A stretch of 51,579 nt of DNA, taken from the NCBI GenBank assembly GCA_003218535.1, contig QHNV01000052.1, positions 1 to 51,579 on the forward strand, read 5' to 3'. Below, piece by piece: positions 24,845 through 33,503 of this stretch (position 1 is its first letter; every line of letters begins with the position of its first letter). The notes under the pieces are model-generated. The model was not told the DNA's origin and ran no database searches. It saw nothing but the letters and a program-made list of their open reading frames with translations. Made by a program: the position numbers and the translations under genes. Origin of the DNA: Verrucomicrobiota bacterium (lineage in GTDB: Bacteria > Verrucomicrobiota > Verrucomicrobiia > Chthoniobacterales > UBA10450).

Positions 24845-25710
24845 GAAGGGCACGCTCCAAAGCTGGGCAGAATACTTTTTTCCATTGCTTGAGCGAACGT
24901 GGCATACTGTGGGGTCCATCCGAGGCGGCGCAGTTTCGCGTTGCTGACACGCTTGTTGCTCGCGCCACGCTTCGAGATTGACGTCGATCTTCCGATTGGC
25001 GGAATTGGCCGACTCAATTTCTTCGCCAACCAGCGGTAACATTCGCTTTGCAAAATCGGCTGATTGTCAACGACATTGTAAATTTCTCCACCCACTGATT
25101 GTCGATTCAACAAAAGAAAGAGCGCAGCAGCGATATCGTCCCGATGCACCTGATTAACGAAGCGATCGTTTTGCGGGTCAATGATCGCCAAACCGGTCAG
25201 AAATTTGCTCAACAGCGCTGAACGTCCAGGTCCGTAAATTCCCGCAAGTCGCGCGACCACGCCGCCGCGTGCGAGTATCAAACTTTCCGTTTCGAGCAGT
25301 ATTCGGCCAGTTTCGCGCTCGGGTTTAGTCTCGCTCTCTTCGGTGACCCACGAGCGGTCCCGTTGCGCATAGACGCTGGTGCTACTCGTGAAGAGCATTC
25401 TCGCTCCGGTAAATCGATCGAGGAGATTACGCGCTCCATCCAGGTAAATTTCGCGGTAAACGCTTGCGTCGCCCCCGCGTGAGCTTACGCAATGGATTAC
25501 AGCATCAAATCTATCAACGGCTACAACGCGTGCGGAGACCTCAGTCGGGTCCGCGATATTGACTGCAAAAACGGGATACGGTTTGGTCGATAACCTGGCT
25601 GCAGATTTTCTGGAATTTACCCAGCCTTCCACTATCCAGCCACCGGCGTAAAACAAATCTGCGGTGGCTTGGCCGACATAACCGCACCCGGCGATCAGGA
25701 CTCGCGGCAT
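24841..25710 (-). CDS. NAD(P)-binding epimerase/dehydratase-like SDR protein (YeeZ-like)
   Basis: A 289-residue extended short-chain dehydrogenase with GCGYVGQATADLFY (GXXGXXG) at the start, HCVSSRGGDASVYREIYLDGARN, LFTSSTSVY and VARLAGIYGPGRS, plus QVHRDDIAAALFLLLNR later. The usual YXXXK active-site pair is not clearly intact, as in the YeeZ/YfcH-like group, so catalytic activity is uncertain. It overlaps the ABC ATPase gene by 4 bases tail to tail and lies 12 bases after scpA on the same strand, where scpB would normally be. Confidence 0.82.
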   Translation of the reverse strand: MPRVLIAGCGYVGQATADLFYAGGWIVEGWVNSRKSAARLSTKPYPVFAVNIADPTEVSARVVAVDRFDAVIHCVSSRGGDASVYREIYLDGARNLLDRFTGARMLFTSSTSVYAQRDRSWVTEESETKPERETGRILLETESLILARGGVVARLAGIYGPGRSALLSKFLTGLAIIDPQNDRFVNQVHRDDIAAALFLLLNRQSVGGEIYNVVDNQPILQSECYRWLAKKLSRPIPPIGRSTSISKRGASNKRVSNAKLRRLGWTPQYATFAQAMEKSILPSFGACPS

Positions 25711-25722
25711 GATGGTCGATTT

Positions 25723-26316
25723 TCACGCGGCTGCTGCTGCGATTTCAATCTCTGCAAAAATGTTTTTCTGAGTGGCGCGAACCTGTTTAAGACGGATGAG
25801 TTCCAAAAGCGCGAGAAAAGTCACTGCGATTTCGACGCGGGACACGATGGCCCCAAACAAATCGGAGAACCGGATGGGAACTCCTGCTGCCACCCGCCTC
25901 AAAATTGCATCGATCTTTTCCGAGACGCTAAAACGTTCGCCAAAAATCTCCTGCACGTCCTGTCGCGCTTCGATGCGCTTAATCACACTTTGGAACGCGT
26001 TAATCAGCTGAAAAATCCCAACTTCTTCCAAGCGAAGCGGATTCTCCGATAACAGGCATGCTTCCCGAGCAAAAATGCTCTCTTGCTTCACTTCGCGCAG
26101 ATGCAGGTCCGCTGCTGCTTCCTTGAATTTTTTGTACTCAATCAGTTGTCGGATTAGATCCCAGCGGTTGAACGTCTGGAGATATTCAAGGTACTGGCGC
26201 GTAATGCGCTCGATCGAAATATCGTAGATGTCGATCTCGTCCTGCTTGATTAGGTAAAGCAGCAGATCAAGTGGTCCCTCGAATACCTCAAGCTTGACCT
26301 TGTAATCGGGGTCCAT
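25723..26316 (-). CDS. scpA: Segregation and condensation protein A, internally shortened
   Basis: ScpA is the kleisin of the Smc-ScpAB condensin. The N-terminal Smc-neck-binding domain is clear: YKVKLEVFEGPLDLLLYLIK, DEIDIYDISIERITRQYLEYL. At LQTF the sequence jumps straight to NRWDLIRQLIEYKKFKEAA. Family members have a further 40-45 residues there, containing the hydrophobic EFLVMAATL-type helix and a Leu-Leu-Pro acidic linker. The remainder, including the ScpA C-terminal winged-helix region (RFSDLFGAIVSRVEIAVTFLALLELIRLKQV), is present in the same frame. The product is 197 residues rather than about 240-270. The start is the ATG at 26316. scpB is not adjacent. Confidence 0.88.
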   Translation of the reverse strand: MDPDYKVKLEVFEGPLDLLLYLIKQDEIDIYDISIERITRQYLEYLQTFNRWDLIRQLIEYKKFKEAAADLHLREVKQESIFAREACLLSENPLRLEEVGIFQLINAFQSVIKRIEARQDVQEIFGERFSVSEKIDAILRRVAAGVPIRFSDLFGAIVSRVEIAVTFLALLELIRLKQVRATQKNIFAEIEIAAAAA

Positions 26317-26382
26317 GCGTCCGTGTGGGACTTTAGACAACCGCAGATCAAAGTAAATCGCCGCCTGCCAATTATGCTTCCA

Positions 26383-27495
26383 TCAAGCGGGAATATGACG
26401 ATGGATCCAGACGCTGTTCACGAGGCCGAGCCCAAACATGATCATGAGGACAAACGAGCCGCTGTAACTGATCAAGGGCAACGGCACGCCGGTAATTGGC
26501 AACATCGCGATCGTCATTCCCATGTTTTGGAAAATATGTGTGAAGATGAGCGTAGTGATCCCAACTACCAATAGCAAACCTAGATGATCACCTGCAAAAA
26601 AAGCGACGAAGAGACAGGTCACCAGGAGCAAGGCGAACCCGCCGATAAGAAATATGCCACCGATAAATCCCCATTGCTCGCCGATAGCAGAGAATATGTA
26701 GTCGTTATGGACGGCAGTCGCCGGCAGAAAACCAAGTTCGATTTGCGTGTTTTGCGCTTTGAATCCCTTTCCCGACCAGCCACCTGAGCCAATCGCAATG
26801 AGCGACTGATTGATTGCCCACGCCGATCCCTGTTTGTCGATATCAGGATGAGTGAAGGCCGTAATCCGTTGCTGTTGATACGGTTTTAAGCCGAAATTTA
26901 TAGCGATTGGAATAAAGGCCAACCCAATAAGAATTATGCAAATCAAGTAGCGCAAAGGCAGACCGCTTACAAATAGCAGCGCCAATAGCACTGGTATCCA
27001 AATGACAACCTCGCCCAAGTCTGGTTGCAACAAGATGAGGAGACAAGGCGCACCGGCGATTGCCCCACAGAGAAGTAAGCGCAGTATCGGGTGGATTTCG
27101 CGGAATTGCGTTAAGCACAATGCCAACACCATAATTCCAGCGACAACCGCGAGCTGAGCGGGTTGAAAATTGATTGGTCCCAAGTGCAGCCAACTGCGGG
27201 CGCCGTAAACTTTTGTTCCGATAAACTTCGTTAAAATCAGAAACAGGATTCCAGCCAGATACATCGGTAACGCGCCCCAACGAGTCCAGCGGTAATCAAT
27301 CAGGCTTGTGAGAATGAACGCGAAAACGCCGACGGCCACCCAGTTTGCCTGTTTTCGCCAGAAATCCGCCGCGTAGGAATCGGCGCGCGAAGAAGTGGCA
27401 CTGTAGATTGCGATCACTCCAAAGATGGCCAGCCCAAGCATAGTCGTTAGGAGGAGCCAATTTTGGCCGAGCAACTTTCGAAGAAAAGGCATCAT
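26383..27495 (-). CDS. rodA: Rod shape-determining SEDS protein RodA
   Basis: A 370-residue polytopic SEDS-family peptidoglycan glycosyltransferase. About ten hydrophobic segments are visible, with GARSWLHLGPINFQPAQLA and the extracellular loop ITAFTHPDIDKQGSAWAINQSLIAIGSGG, then NDYIFSAIGEQWGFIG and GVPLPLISYSGSF. It works with a class B PBP to build the lateral wall, suggesting a rod-shaped cell. ATG at 27495 has a GGAG-type ribosome site. mrdA/pbp2 is not in the window. Confidence 0.94.
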   Translation of the reverse strand: MMPFLRKLLGQNWLLLTTMLGLAIFGVIAIYSATSSRADSYAADFWRKQANWVAVGVFAFILTSLIDYRWTRWGALPMYLAGILFLILTKFIGTKVYGARSWLHLGPINFQPAQLAVVAGIMVLALCLTQFREIHPILRLLLCGAIAGAPCLLILLQPDLGEVVIWIPVLLALLFVSGLPLRYLICIILIGLAFIPIAINFGLKPYQQQRITAFTHPDIDKQGSAWAINQSLIAIGSGGWSGKGFKAQNTQIELGFLPATAVHNDYIFSAIGEQWGFIGGIFLIGGFALLLVTCLFVAFFAGDHLGLLLVVGITTLIFTHIFQNMGMTIAMLPITGVPLPLISYSGSFVLMIMFGLGLVNSVWIHRHIPA

Positions 27496-27545
27496 GCGAT
27501 TAATCTCCGTTTAAAATTCCGGCACATCGCGCGAAATTTAAGACA

Positions 27546-27572
27546 ATTATACGCAAGTTGCGACCTTGGCAA
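27546..27572 (-). promoter_or_regulatory. Candidate rodA promoter
   Basis: Perfect TATAAT on the minus strand (27546-27551). Upstream, TTGCCA (27567-27572) is at 15 bases, or TTTTGC at 17. The start site would be about 45 bases before rodA. Confidence 0.55.
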
Positions 27573-27670
27573 AAGTAAGAAGCGCACGGTTGGCTTCGCC
27601 ACATCAAGTCGTTAATCGCGGAATCGTAGAATCGACGTAGCACTTCAGTGTTTCTAAGGAATCAAACTGG

Positions 27671-27701
27671 GTGATCGCAGGGGATAAGCCCCTGGAGTCA
27701 C
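27671..27701. other. Hairpin in the 308-base rodA-sprT intergenic region
   Basis: CAGGGG (27678-27683) pairs with CCCCTG (27689-27694) around ATAAG, flanked by an outer GTGA/TCAC pair. It is not followed by a T-tract. Apart from this hairpin and the two divergent promoters, the 27496-27803 gap contains nothing I can recognise. Confidence 0.4.
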
Positions 27702-27740
27702 GCTAATTATAGAAATTTAATTGTGAATAGTATGCTCTGC

Positions 27741-27769
27741 TTGTCACTTGATCTGAGGCCCACTAAAAT
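27741..27769 (+). promoter_or_regulatory. Candidate promoter of the SprT-like gene
   Basis: TTGTCA (27741-27746), 17-base spacer, TAAAAT (27764-27769). Good sigma-70 match, with a leader of about 28 bases to the ATG at 27804. Confidence 0.6.
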
Positions 27770-27803
27770 ACCTTACACGTGTCGTTTTTTCGGGGGCAAA
27801 TCA

Positions 27804-28274
27804 ATGGCTAGGAAAACCAAAAAAAAGAAAAAGACCAAACGAAAGCTCGCCCGCCCGCAGTTGCCGATGCAACGGCAACTGAATTTGCGAGACGAAGAAA
27901 CGTATTTCGATCTGCACCCAATTTTCGAGCGGATAAACCAGCGGTATTTTCGCGGACGGCTTCGTGACTACAAAGTCGTATGGAGCCGGCGACGAAAACA
28001 TCGACCGAGGGATCACTTCGTGTTTGGTACAATCCAAGAGGAAGATCGGGTGATCCGAATCAACCGGGCGCTCAATCAACCCTTCGTGCCGCTTTGGTTT
28101 CTTCAGTACGTACTCTATCATGAGATGCTGCATTCTGTCGTACCGGACGAGATTGTATCGCTTGGCCGCCGGCGCGTGCACACAGAAGAATTCAACCGGC
28201 GCGAACGTCAATTCCCGGGGTATCGGCGTGCCCGACATTGGGAGGAAGAAAACCTGTCGCGTTTTTTCCGCTAG
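27804..28274 (+). CDS. SprT-like zinc metalloprotease-fold protein
   Basis: From the ATG at 27804 the 156-residue product begins with a very lysine-rich tail (MARKTKKKKKTKRKLARPQL). A SprT/M48-type domain follows with FERINQRYFRGRL and YVLYHEMLHSVVPDE, the HEXXH zinc-binding helix read as HEMLH. The basic N-terminus suggests nucleic-acid or ribosome contact. SprT/SPRTN relatives in other organisms act on DNA-protein crosslinks; whether this small protein does is unknown. An upstream GTG at 27723 is in frame but lies before the promoter. Confidence 0.82.
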   Translation: MARKTKKKKKTKRKLARPQLPMQRQLNLRDEETYFDLHPIFERINQRYFRGRLRDYKVVWSRRRKHRPRDHFVFGTIQEEDRVIRINRALNQPFVPLWFLQYVLYHEMLHSVVPDEIVSLGRRRVHTEEFNRRERQFPGYRRARHWEEENLSRFFR

Positions 28275-28305
28275 CAGATCGTTGCGAAACCACGTTAGCG
28301 CATGC

Positions 28306-28464
28306 TCAGCGCCGTTCGGTGGCTGTTGGCTGGGAACGTGGCTCAGACGGCGAGGGCGTCGTCGCTACGTTCTTTTTGATGAGGTACCAGAGCGTTGTCG
28401 CGAGCAGGAGCGAGATCAACTTCGCGCCCCAGTTTTTCAGAATGAGTTTCTTCAGTCTCTTCAT
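28306..28464 (-). CDS. Short YbbR/CdaR-like N-terminal membrane protein overlapping cdaA
   Basis: A 52-codon frame starting at the ATG at 28464: MKRLKKLILKNWGAKLISLL, then LATTLWYLIKKNV and a Thr/Pro/Ser-rich tail. The basic start and the NWGAKLISLLLATTLWYLI transmembrane helix are the classic opening of YbbR/CdaR proteins, which regulate CdaA and are usually its next gene. It overlaps the last 122 bases of cdaA in another frame, and only the membrane anchor is present; no YbbR domains follow. GGAG lies close before the start. It may be a real micro-gene or a relic of a longer cdaR. Confidence 0.6.
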   Translation of the reverse strand: MKRLKKLILKNWGAKLISLLLATTLWYLIKKNVATTPSPSEPRSQPTATERR

Positions 28465-29227
28465 AGTCTCCATGCAACAAAATTTCCGCGATACGTTGAC
28501 GAAATGTTTCGGGAGTAAAATTGCGCTCAATTCGTCGCCGATGACAAATGGAAATGCTACCCGTCTCTTCGGAAACCACCACCGTGACGGCGTCAGATTC
28601 CTCCGTAATCCCCAGACCGGCGCGATGACGGAGGCCAAGGCTCCGATCGAGTGTTTCCCGCTGGCTCACCGGAAAAATGCATGCCGCTGCCGCAACCCGT
28701 CCGTTGCGCAAGATCACGCCCCCATCATGCAGGGCGGCTTTCGGGTGAAAGATCGCCAGGATCAGCTCGACCGAAAAATCGCCGTCGATCATCACACCCG
28801 TTTCCTCGTAAACGCGAATGGACGTGTCGCGTTCGATGGCAATGAGTGCGCCAAACTGCTTGTTGGCCAATTGTGTCACTGCTTCGGCCAAATCGTGCAC
28901 TGTCTCCCGCTTTTCGCTCGTTAGGGAAAAAATCGGATGCCCACCGAGTGCCGCTAGTCCGCGCCGCAGTTCCGGTTGAAAAATAACCACCAGCGCGATT
29001 GCTAGGAACACCGAAAAACTGCGCACCAGCCAGCCGATTACCACGAGGTTTAGCAACGTCGAGATCAGCGTCAGCGTCAGAAAAACGATTGCCAGCCCAG
29101 TCAACACCTTGGCGCCGCGCGTCCCGCGAAAATAGAGGTAGCCGTAGTAAATCGCGACGGTCAGCAATAAGATTTCCACAACGCTGCGCCAGCCCCTGAA
29201 CCAGAGATGAGTGAGTTCCTGAATCAT
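28343..29227 (-). CDS. cdaA: Diadenylate cyclase (c-di-AMP synthase)
   Basis: CdaA makes the second messenger c-di-AMP from two ATP. Three N-terminal membrane helices (VVEILLLTVAIYYGYLYF, VLTGLAIVFLTLTLISTLL, LVRSFSVFLAIALVVIFQ) precede the DAC domain, with FGALIAIERDTSIRVYEETG, ALHDGGVILRNGR (DGG where many enzymes have DGA) and LGLRHRAGLGITEESDA (RHR motif). Its start overlaps the folP stop by 4 bases. The acidic C-terminal tail is encoded over the small YbbR-like frame. Confidence 0.93.
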   Translation of the reverse strand: MIQELTHLWFRGWRSVVEILLLTVAIYYGYLYFRGTRGAKVLTGLAIVFLTLTLISTLLNLVVIGWLVRSFSVFLAIALVVIFQPELRRGLAALGGHPIFSLTSEKRETVHDLAEAVTQLANKQFGALIAIERDTSIRVYEETGVMIDGDFSVELILAIFHPKAALHDGGVILRNGRVAAAACIFPVSQRETLDRSLGLRHRAGLGITEESDAVTVVVSEETGSISICHRRRIERNFTPETFRQRIAEILLHGDYEETEETHSEKLGREVDLAPARDNALVPHQKERSDDALAV

Positions 29228-30075
29228 ATTGCCCTCTGAAGAATCGCTTCCGATAGCCGTAACGCATCTGCGTTCTCTTTCACATCATGGACGCGGAAGA
29301 CGTCTGCGCCGCGCTCCCGCAGCAGCGAGGTCAAAGCCAGCGTGGGCGCCAGGCGCGATTCCATCTTTGAGGCACCGGTCACTGTCGCTAGGAAGCCCTT
29401 CCGCGAAACGCCGATCACTAGTGGCCGATCGTGCACCCGAATTTTTTCCAGTTGCGCGAGCAGCTTAAGATTATGCTCCAGCGTTTTCCCAAAACCGATT
29501 CCCGGATCGAACGCAATCGCCATTGGATCACTGCCGCACTCTATGGCGCACCTATACTGTTGTCGAAGAAAATTAGCCACTTCCGCGACTACATCCACGT
29601 ATCGCGGCTCGACCTGCATCGTCCGCGGACTACCCTGCATGTGCATGATGATGAACGCGGTTTTCGTGTCGGCAACAAGCGGCAGCATCTCTTTGTCGCC
29701 GCGTCCCCCGGTAACGTCGTTTACAATCGAGACTCCTGCCTCAATCGCGGCGCGCGCGACCAGAGCCTTTGAAGTATCGACCGAGATCGGGATGTCGATC
29801 TTCCGTCGCAGTTTTTTGATGACTGGGATAACGCGATTTAGTTCTTCCTCTAGGGCGACCGGTTGCGCGCCCGGTCGCGTCGATTCGCCGCCAATATCGA
29901 TGATGTCGGCGCCTTCCGCAGTCATTTGAAGGCCGTGCTCGATTGCTTCCTCCATCGCGAAAAATTTCCCACCATCGGAAAAAGAATCTGGAGTCACGTT
30001 CAGTACGCCCATGACCAAGCCGCGTTTGGAAAGGTTGAAAACCTGCTTCCCAATTTTCCAGATCCTCTCGCACAT
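29224..30075 (-). CDS. folP: Dihydropteroate synthase
   Basis: Condenses p-aminobenzoate with the pterin pyrophosphate in folate synthesis; the target of sulfonamides. The TIM barrel shows LVMGVLNVTPDSFSDGG, IDIGGESTRPGAQPV, PISVDTSKALVARAAIEAG, SIVNDVTGG, IIMHMQG and DPGIGFGKTLEHN. I prefer the ATG at 30075 (MCERIWKIGKQVFNL), giving 283 residues, over the longer open frame from 30144. It is coupled with cdaA by an ATGA overlap, a pairing also common outside this phylum. Confidence 0.94.
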   Translation of the reverse strand: MCERIWKIGKQVFNLSKRGLVMGVLNVTPDSFSDGGKFFAMEEAIEHGLQMTAEGADIIDIGGESTRPGAQPVALEEELNRVIPVIKKLRRKIDIPISVDTSKALVARAAIEAGVSIVNDVTGGRGDKEMLPLVADTKTAFIIMHMQGSPRTMQVEPRYVDVVAEVANFLRQQYRCAIECGSDPMAIAFDPGIGFGKTLEHNLKLLAQLEKIRVHDRPLVIGVSRKGFLATVTGASKMESRLAPTLALTSLLRERGADVFRVHDVKENADALRLSEAILQRAI

Positions 30076-30208
30076 CACGATTGAGACTAATTCAAATGCG
30101 CGATTATTCGAACCGTAGTCGCTTCCCTGTGCGAAATGCGGCAAAAATCGCCTGCATTCGGCGGTCGCTCTGAGCTGAGCTCCGGCGCGGAACCAGACCT
30201 CGCTATGG

Positions 30209-30727
30209 TTACTTTTTGCGCGAGTAGCGGCCCATTAGTTCGCCTTGCGCAACGATGTGGCCTTTCATCGCCGCATCGACTTGGCCGCGCTTTGCGCCGA
30301 ACGGCAAATCCAACTCGCGATCCAGCGCGAAAACCTTGAAGTAATAACGATGCGCGCCAGATGGCGGACATGGCCCGCCGTAACCTGATTTGCCGAAGTC
30401 ATTCGTCCCTTGTACGCCTTTTGGCGTGCTTCCTTCAGCGATCGCGCCAGCTTGCGGTGGAATATTCCAAACCATCCAGTGCGTGAACAATCCGTTCGGC
30501 GCATCCGGATCATCAACAATCAGGGCAAGGCTCTTCGCGCCGGAGGGGATATCGGCAATTTGCAAAGGTGGGCTGGTATCCGAGCCGTCGCATGTAAATT
30601 GCCTTGGAATATTTGCACTTTCCTGAAAAGCAGAACTTGTGATCTTCATCTTGGCACCTCCTGCGGCAAACGAAACGATAACTGTCAGTGTAATCGCAAA
30701 CGCACTCAAAATAATTGCTTTTTGCAT
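30209..30727 (-). CDS. Exported YbhB/YbcL-type PEBP (Raf kinase inhibitor-like) protein
   Basis: A 172-residue protein with a signal peptide (AIILSAFAITLTVIVSFAAGG). PEBP-family motifs follow: CDGSDTSPPLQIADIPSGAKS, LALIVDDPDAPNG, HWMVWNIP and GPCPPSGAHRYYFKVFALD. Bacterial YbhB/YbcL proteins have a ligand pocket of unknown physiological substrate. It is probably periplasmic. It is divergent from rnr, with 62 bases between starts. Confidence 0.9.
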   Translation of the reverse strand: MQKAIILSAFAITLTVIVSFAAGGAKMKITSSAFQESANIPRQFTCDGSDTSPPLQIADIPSGAKSLALIVDDPDAPNGLFTHWMVWNIPPQAGAIAEGSTPKGVQGTNDFGKSGYGGPCPPSGAHRYYFKVFALDRELDLPFGAKRGQVDAAMKGHIVAQGELMGRYSRKK

Positions 30728-30789
30728 TATCGACCTCTGCTTGAAACCACGTTACTTCGGGAAGAAACCTACAAGATTGTTTCGCTGCT

Positions 30790-32985
30790 ATGAGTTTAAA
30801 CGGACGTAAACTTTGGGAACAAATCCTTGCCGTCCTCAGGCGCAAAGATTACCGACCGATGGATAAAACCGAGATCGGACGCGAGCTTCGGTTAAAAGGG
30901 AGGGAACGCGTCATCCTGCGACAGAATTTACGCGAGCTGGAACGCGCGGGTGAGATCGCGCGCATTCGCAAGAATCGCTACGTGCTGCCGACTGAGGCAG
31001 ACCTGGCGACCGGAAAGCTGTCGATTCACCAAGCCGGCTACGGTTTTCTTACCAGCGAAGAACTAGGCGAGCCAGACATTTTCATCGCGGCGGAAAATAT
31101 CGGGACAGGGATGCACGGCGACCGCGTGGTTGTGCGTATATCGCGCGATGCGCCTTACGGGCGGATCAAAGGACGGCGCGAAGGGCGTGTGATTCGAATC
31201 CTGGAGCGCGCTCACGATACGATCGTAGGCACGCTGCAGCGGTCGCGAAACTTTTACTACGTCGTCCCGGATGATCCGCGGTTTGTGCACGACATCTACG
31301 TGAGCCCAGATCGCGATGAGCGCGTGGGAACATCGGCGAGCGTCGGCGACAAAGTCGTGGTCCGCCTGGACGCGTGGGAATCGCGCCACGTCAATCCTGA
31401 AGGCGAAATCGTCGAAGTACTCGGACCGGCATCCGCGCCGGGCATCGACATGCTTTCGATCATCCGCAAATACCACCTCCGCGCAGAATTTCCGAAGGAT
31501 GTTTTGGATCAAGCGGAGCGGATTTCCGAACGAATCGATGCGCGACAACTCGAAGGACGTGAAGATTTGCGCAAAGAATTTATCGTCACCATCGATCCTG
31601 ATGACGCGCGCGATTTCGACGACGCGATTCAGGTTGAGAAGATAAAGAATGGTTGGCGCCTCGGTGTGCACATTGCCGATGTCGCGGCTTACGTGGAGCC
31701 CGAGAGCGCGCTGGATCGCGAAGCGCGCCGGCGCGGCAACAGCGTTTATCTGCCCGACCGCGTCATTCCAATGTTGCCAGAGCGGCTGAGCAATGGTGTT
31801 TGCAGTCTGAATCCCGGAGTCGATCGGCTTACACATTCCGTCTTTGTTCATTTCGACAAGAACGGAAATGCAAAAAGCGCGCGCTTTGCCCGCAGCGTGA
31901 TCCGCAGCGCCCACCGCCTTACATACAAACAAGCGTACGCAATCTTAAAATCCCCGCCACGCGACCAGCTAGGCGAACGGCTGCACGTTGCCTGGGAACT
32001 CGCTGCGTTACTGCGGCGGAAACGATTCGAACACGGTGCGCTGGATCTTGATTTTCCAGAGGTAAAAGTGTGGGTCGATAAACAAGGCCATCCAGTACGA
32101 CTAGAACGCGTTGAAAACGACGAATCGCATCAATTGATCGAAGAGTTCATGCTGGCCGCAAACGAGGCCGTGGCACGCGAGCTCAAGAATCGCGCGATTC
32201 CCACGGTCTATCGCGTTCACGAAAATCCAGATCCGGAAAAACTCGCAGAGTATCGCGAATTCGTGCTTAGCTTTAACTATAGGGTTGGCGATCTGACTCA
32301 TCGCTCTGAGTTGCAGCGATTGCTCGCGCTGATCCACGGCAAACCCGAAGAGCAAGCTCTCAAGGTTGCGCTGCTCAAAAGTTTGAAACGCGCGCGCTAC
32401 TCTGCCCAGCCGCTCGGTCATTACGGCTTGGCCAAGGCGAATTATTTACATTTCACCAGTCCGATCCGGCGTTATGCCGATCTGGGGGTACATCGATCAC
32501 TCGGTAGGGACACAGCGCTGCGGCGTCCCTACCAGACAGACAGCCGCGAGATCGCTTCGATCGCGGAGCACCTTTCAATGACCGAACGAACCGCAGCCGA
32601 TGCAGAGATCGACGCTGCACAAATGAAGAAGCTAGAATTTTTTCAGCGACAACTCGACGAACGCAATCCGCAGATTTTTCGCGCTTCGATTGTCGATGTC
32701 CGCAACTACGGGTTGATGGTGGAATTGCCGGATGCGCTGATCACCGGGCTTATTCACGTCTCCTCACTGACCGATGATTTTTATGTCTTTGAACCCGCTC
32801 GCCGGCAGCTCATTGGCAGGCGGTCGCGCAAACGATTCAGTATTGGCGACGAGCTATCGGTCTATGTCGCCCGCGTCGATACTTTCAAACGGCAGGTGGA
32901 TTTCGCAATTGCGCTTGCATCGGAAGGGCCCGGGAGACGTCGCCGCGCAAGGCGGCGATCCAGCGTTGCCCCTGCAGCGAGTTGA
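30790..32985 (+). CDS. rnr: Ribonuclease R
   Basis: A 731-residue RNB-family 3'-5' exoribonuclease. It has an N-terminal winged helix (KDYRPMDKTEIGRELRLKG), cold-shock-type domains, the RNB core with catalytic aspartates in TIDPDDARDFDDAIQ, VHIADVAAYVEPESALDREA and YLPDRVIPMLPERLSNGVCSL, HFTSPIRRYADL, and a C-terminal S1 domain (ASIVDVRNYGLMVELPD). A basic tail ends the protein (RRRRARRRSS). It degrades structured RNA in the cytoplasm. A long antisense open frame at 31063-31932 is a shadow. Confidence 0.95.
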   Translation: MSLNGRKLWEQILAVLRRKDYRPMDKTEIGRELRLKGRERVILRQNLRELERAGEIARIRKNRYVLPTEADLATGKLSIHQAGYGFLTSEELGEPDIFIAAENIGTGMHGDRVVVRISRDAPYGRIKGRREGRVIRILERAHDTIVGTLQRSRNFYYVVPDDPRFVHDIYVSPDRDERVGTSASVGDKVVVRLDAWESRHVNPEGEIVEVLGPASAPGIDMLSIIRKYHLRAEFPKDVLDQAERISERIDARQLEGREDLRKEFIVTIDPDDARDFDDAIQVEKIKNGWRLGVHIADVAAYVEPESALDREARRRGNSVYLPDRVIPMLPERLSNGVCSLNPGVDRLTHSVFVHFDKNGNAKSARFARSVIRSAHRLTYKQAYAILKSPPRDQLGERLHVAWELAALLRRKRFEHGALDLDFPEVKVWVDKQGHPVRLERVENDESHQLIEEFMLAANEAVARELKNRAIPTVYRVHENPDPEKLAEYREFVLSFNYRVGDLTHRSELQRLLALIHGKPEEQALKVALLKSLKRARYSAQPLGHYGLAKANYLHFTSPIRRYADLGVHRSLGRDTALRRPYQTDSREIASIAEHLSMTERTAADAEIDAAQMKKLEFFQRQLDERNPQIFRASIVDVRNYGLMVELPDALITGLIHVSSLTDDFYVFEPARRQLIGRRSRKRFSIGDELSVYVARVDTFKRQVDFAIALASEGPGRRRRARRRSSVAPAAS

Positions 32986-33017
32986 AACCGATCATGTTAT
33001 TCCGCGTTTATTAAATC

Positions 33018-33248
33018 GTGGCGGACAAACTGAGCAAACATCCTGAGAACGCAGCTGGAGAATGGTACGTGGATACAAGTTGCGCGTTGTGCCGCATGTG
33101 TCTCGAAGAAGCGTCAAATCTCATCACGTACAATCGCGACGAAACTGCTGTTCATTTTTTTAAACAACCGGAAACGCCGGAAGAAATCGCCGCGGCACAG
33201 CGCGCCATGGAAGTTTGTCCCACGCTTGCAATCGGAAATGATGGGTAA
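33018..33248 (+). CDS. Ferredoxin
   Basis: A 76-residue small iron-sulfur protein with a GTG start at 33018. Cysteines lie in YVDTSCALCRMCLEEASN and AMEVCPTLAIG, a single-cluster ferredoxin arrangement. It ends 39 bases before the reductase gene on the same strand. Because that reductase lacks a flavodoxin domain, this ferredoxin is its likely electron partner. Confidence 0.9.
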   Translation: MADKLSKHPENAAGEWYVDTSCALCRMCLEEASNLITYNRDETAVHFFKQPETPEEIAAAQRAMEVCPTLAIGNDG

Positions 33249-33287
33249 AATTTGCGACGCTGGCGAATCCCCGCTACAAGAGTTGCC

Positions 33288-33503
33288 ATGACCGAAGCCA
33301 CTGCTACCGCTGCCGCTGCTCCCCCACGCTACACGCGGGCGAATCCGTTTCCCGCGCGCATGCTCGTGAATCGCCGTCTCAGCGGCCCGGAGTCTGAGAA
33401 GGACACCCGCCATTTCGAACTCGATCTAACCGGCTGGGGTTTGAACTTTGAAGTGGGCGATTCGTTGGCTGTTTATCCAACGAACGACCGGCAACTGGTT
33501 TGA
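33288..33503 (+). CDS. CysJ-type ferredoxin/flavoprotein reductase, N-terminal fragment (broken gene)
   Basis: From the ATG at 33288 the product runs MTEATATAAAAPPRYTRANPF ... RLSGPESEKDTRHFELDLTG and FEVGDSLAVYPTNDRQLV, the FAD-binding beginning of the sulfite reductase flavoprotein reductase domain (no flavodoxin domain in front). It stops at a TGA right after the NDRQLV, whereas family members continue. The next part of the protein resumes in another frame overlapping the stop. Confidence 0.83.
   Translation: MTEATATAAAAPPRYTRANPFPARMLVNRRLSGPESEKDTRHFELDLTGWGLNFEVGDSLAVYPTNDRQLV

Noticed and set aside
31063-31932. 289-codon antisense frame within rnr
   Set aside because: Shadow of the ribonuclease R gene; no recognisable domain.
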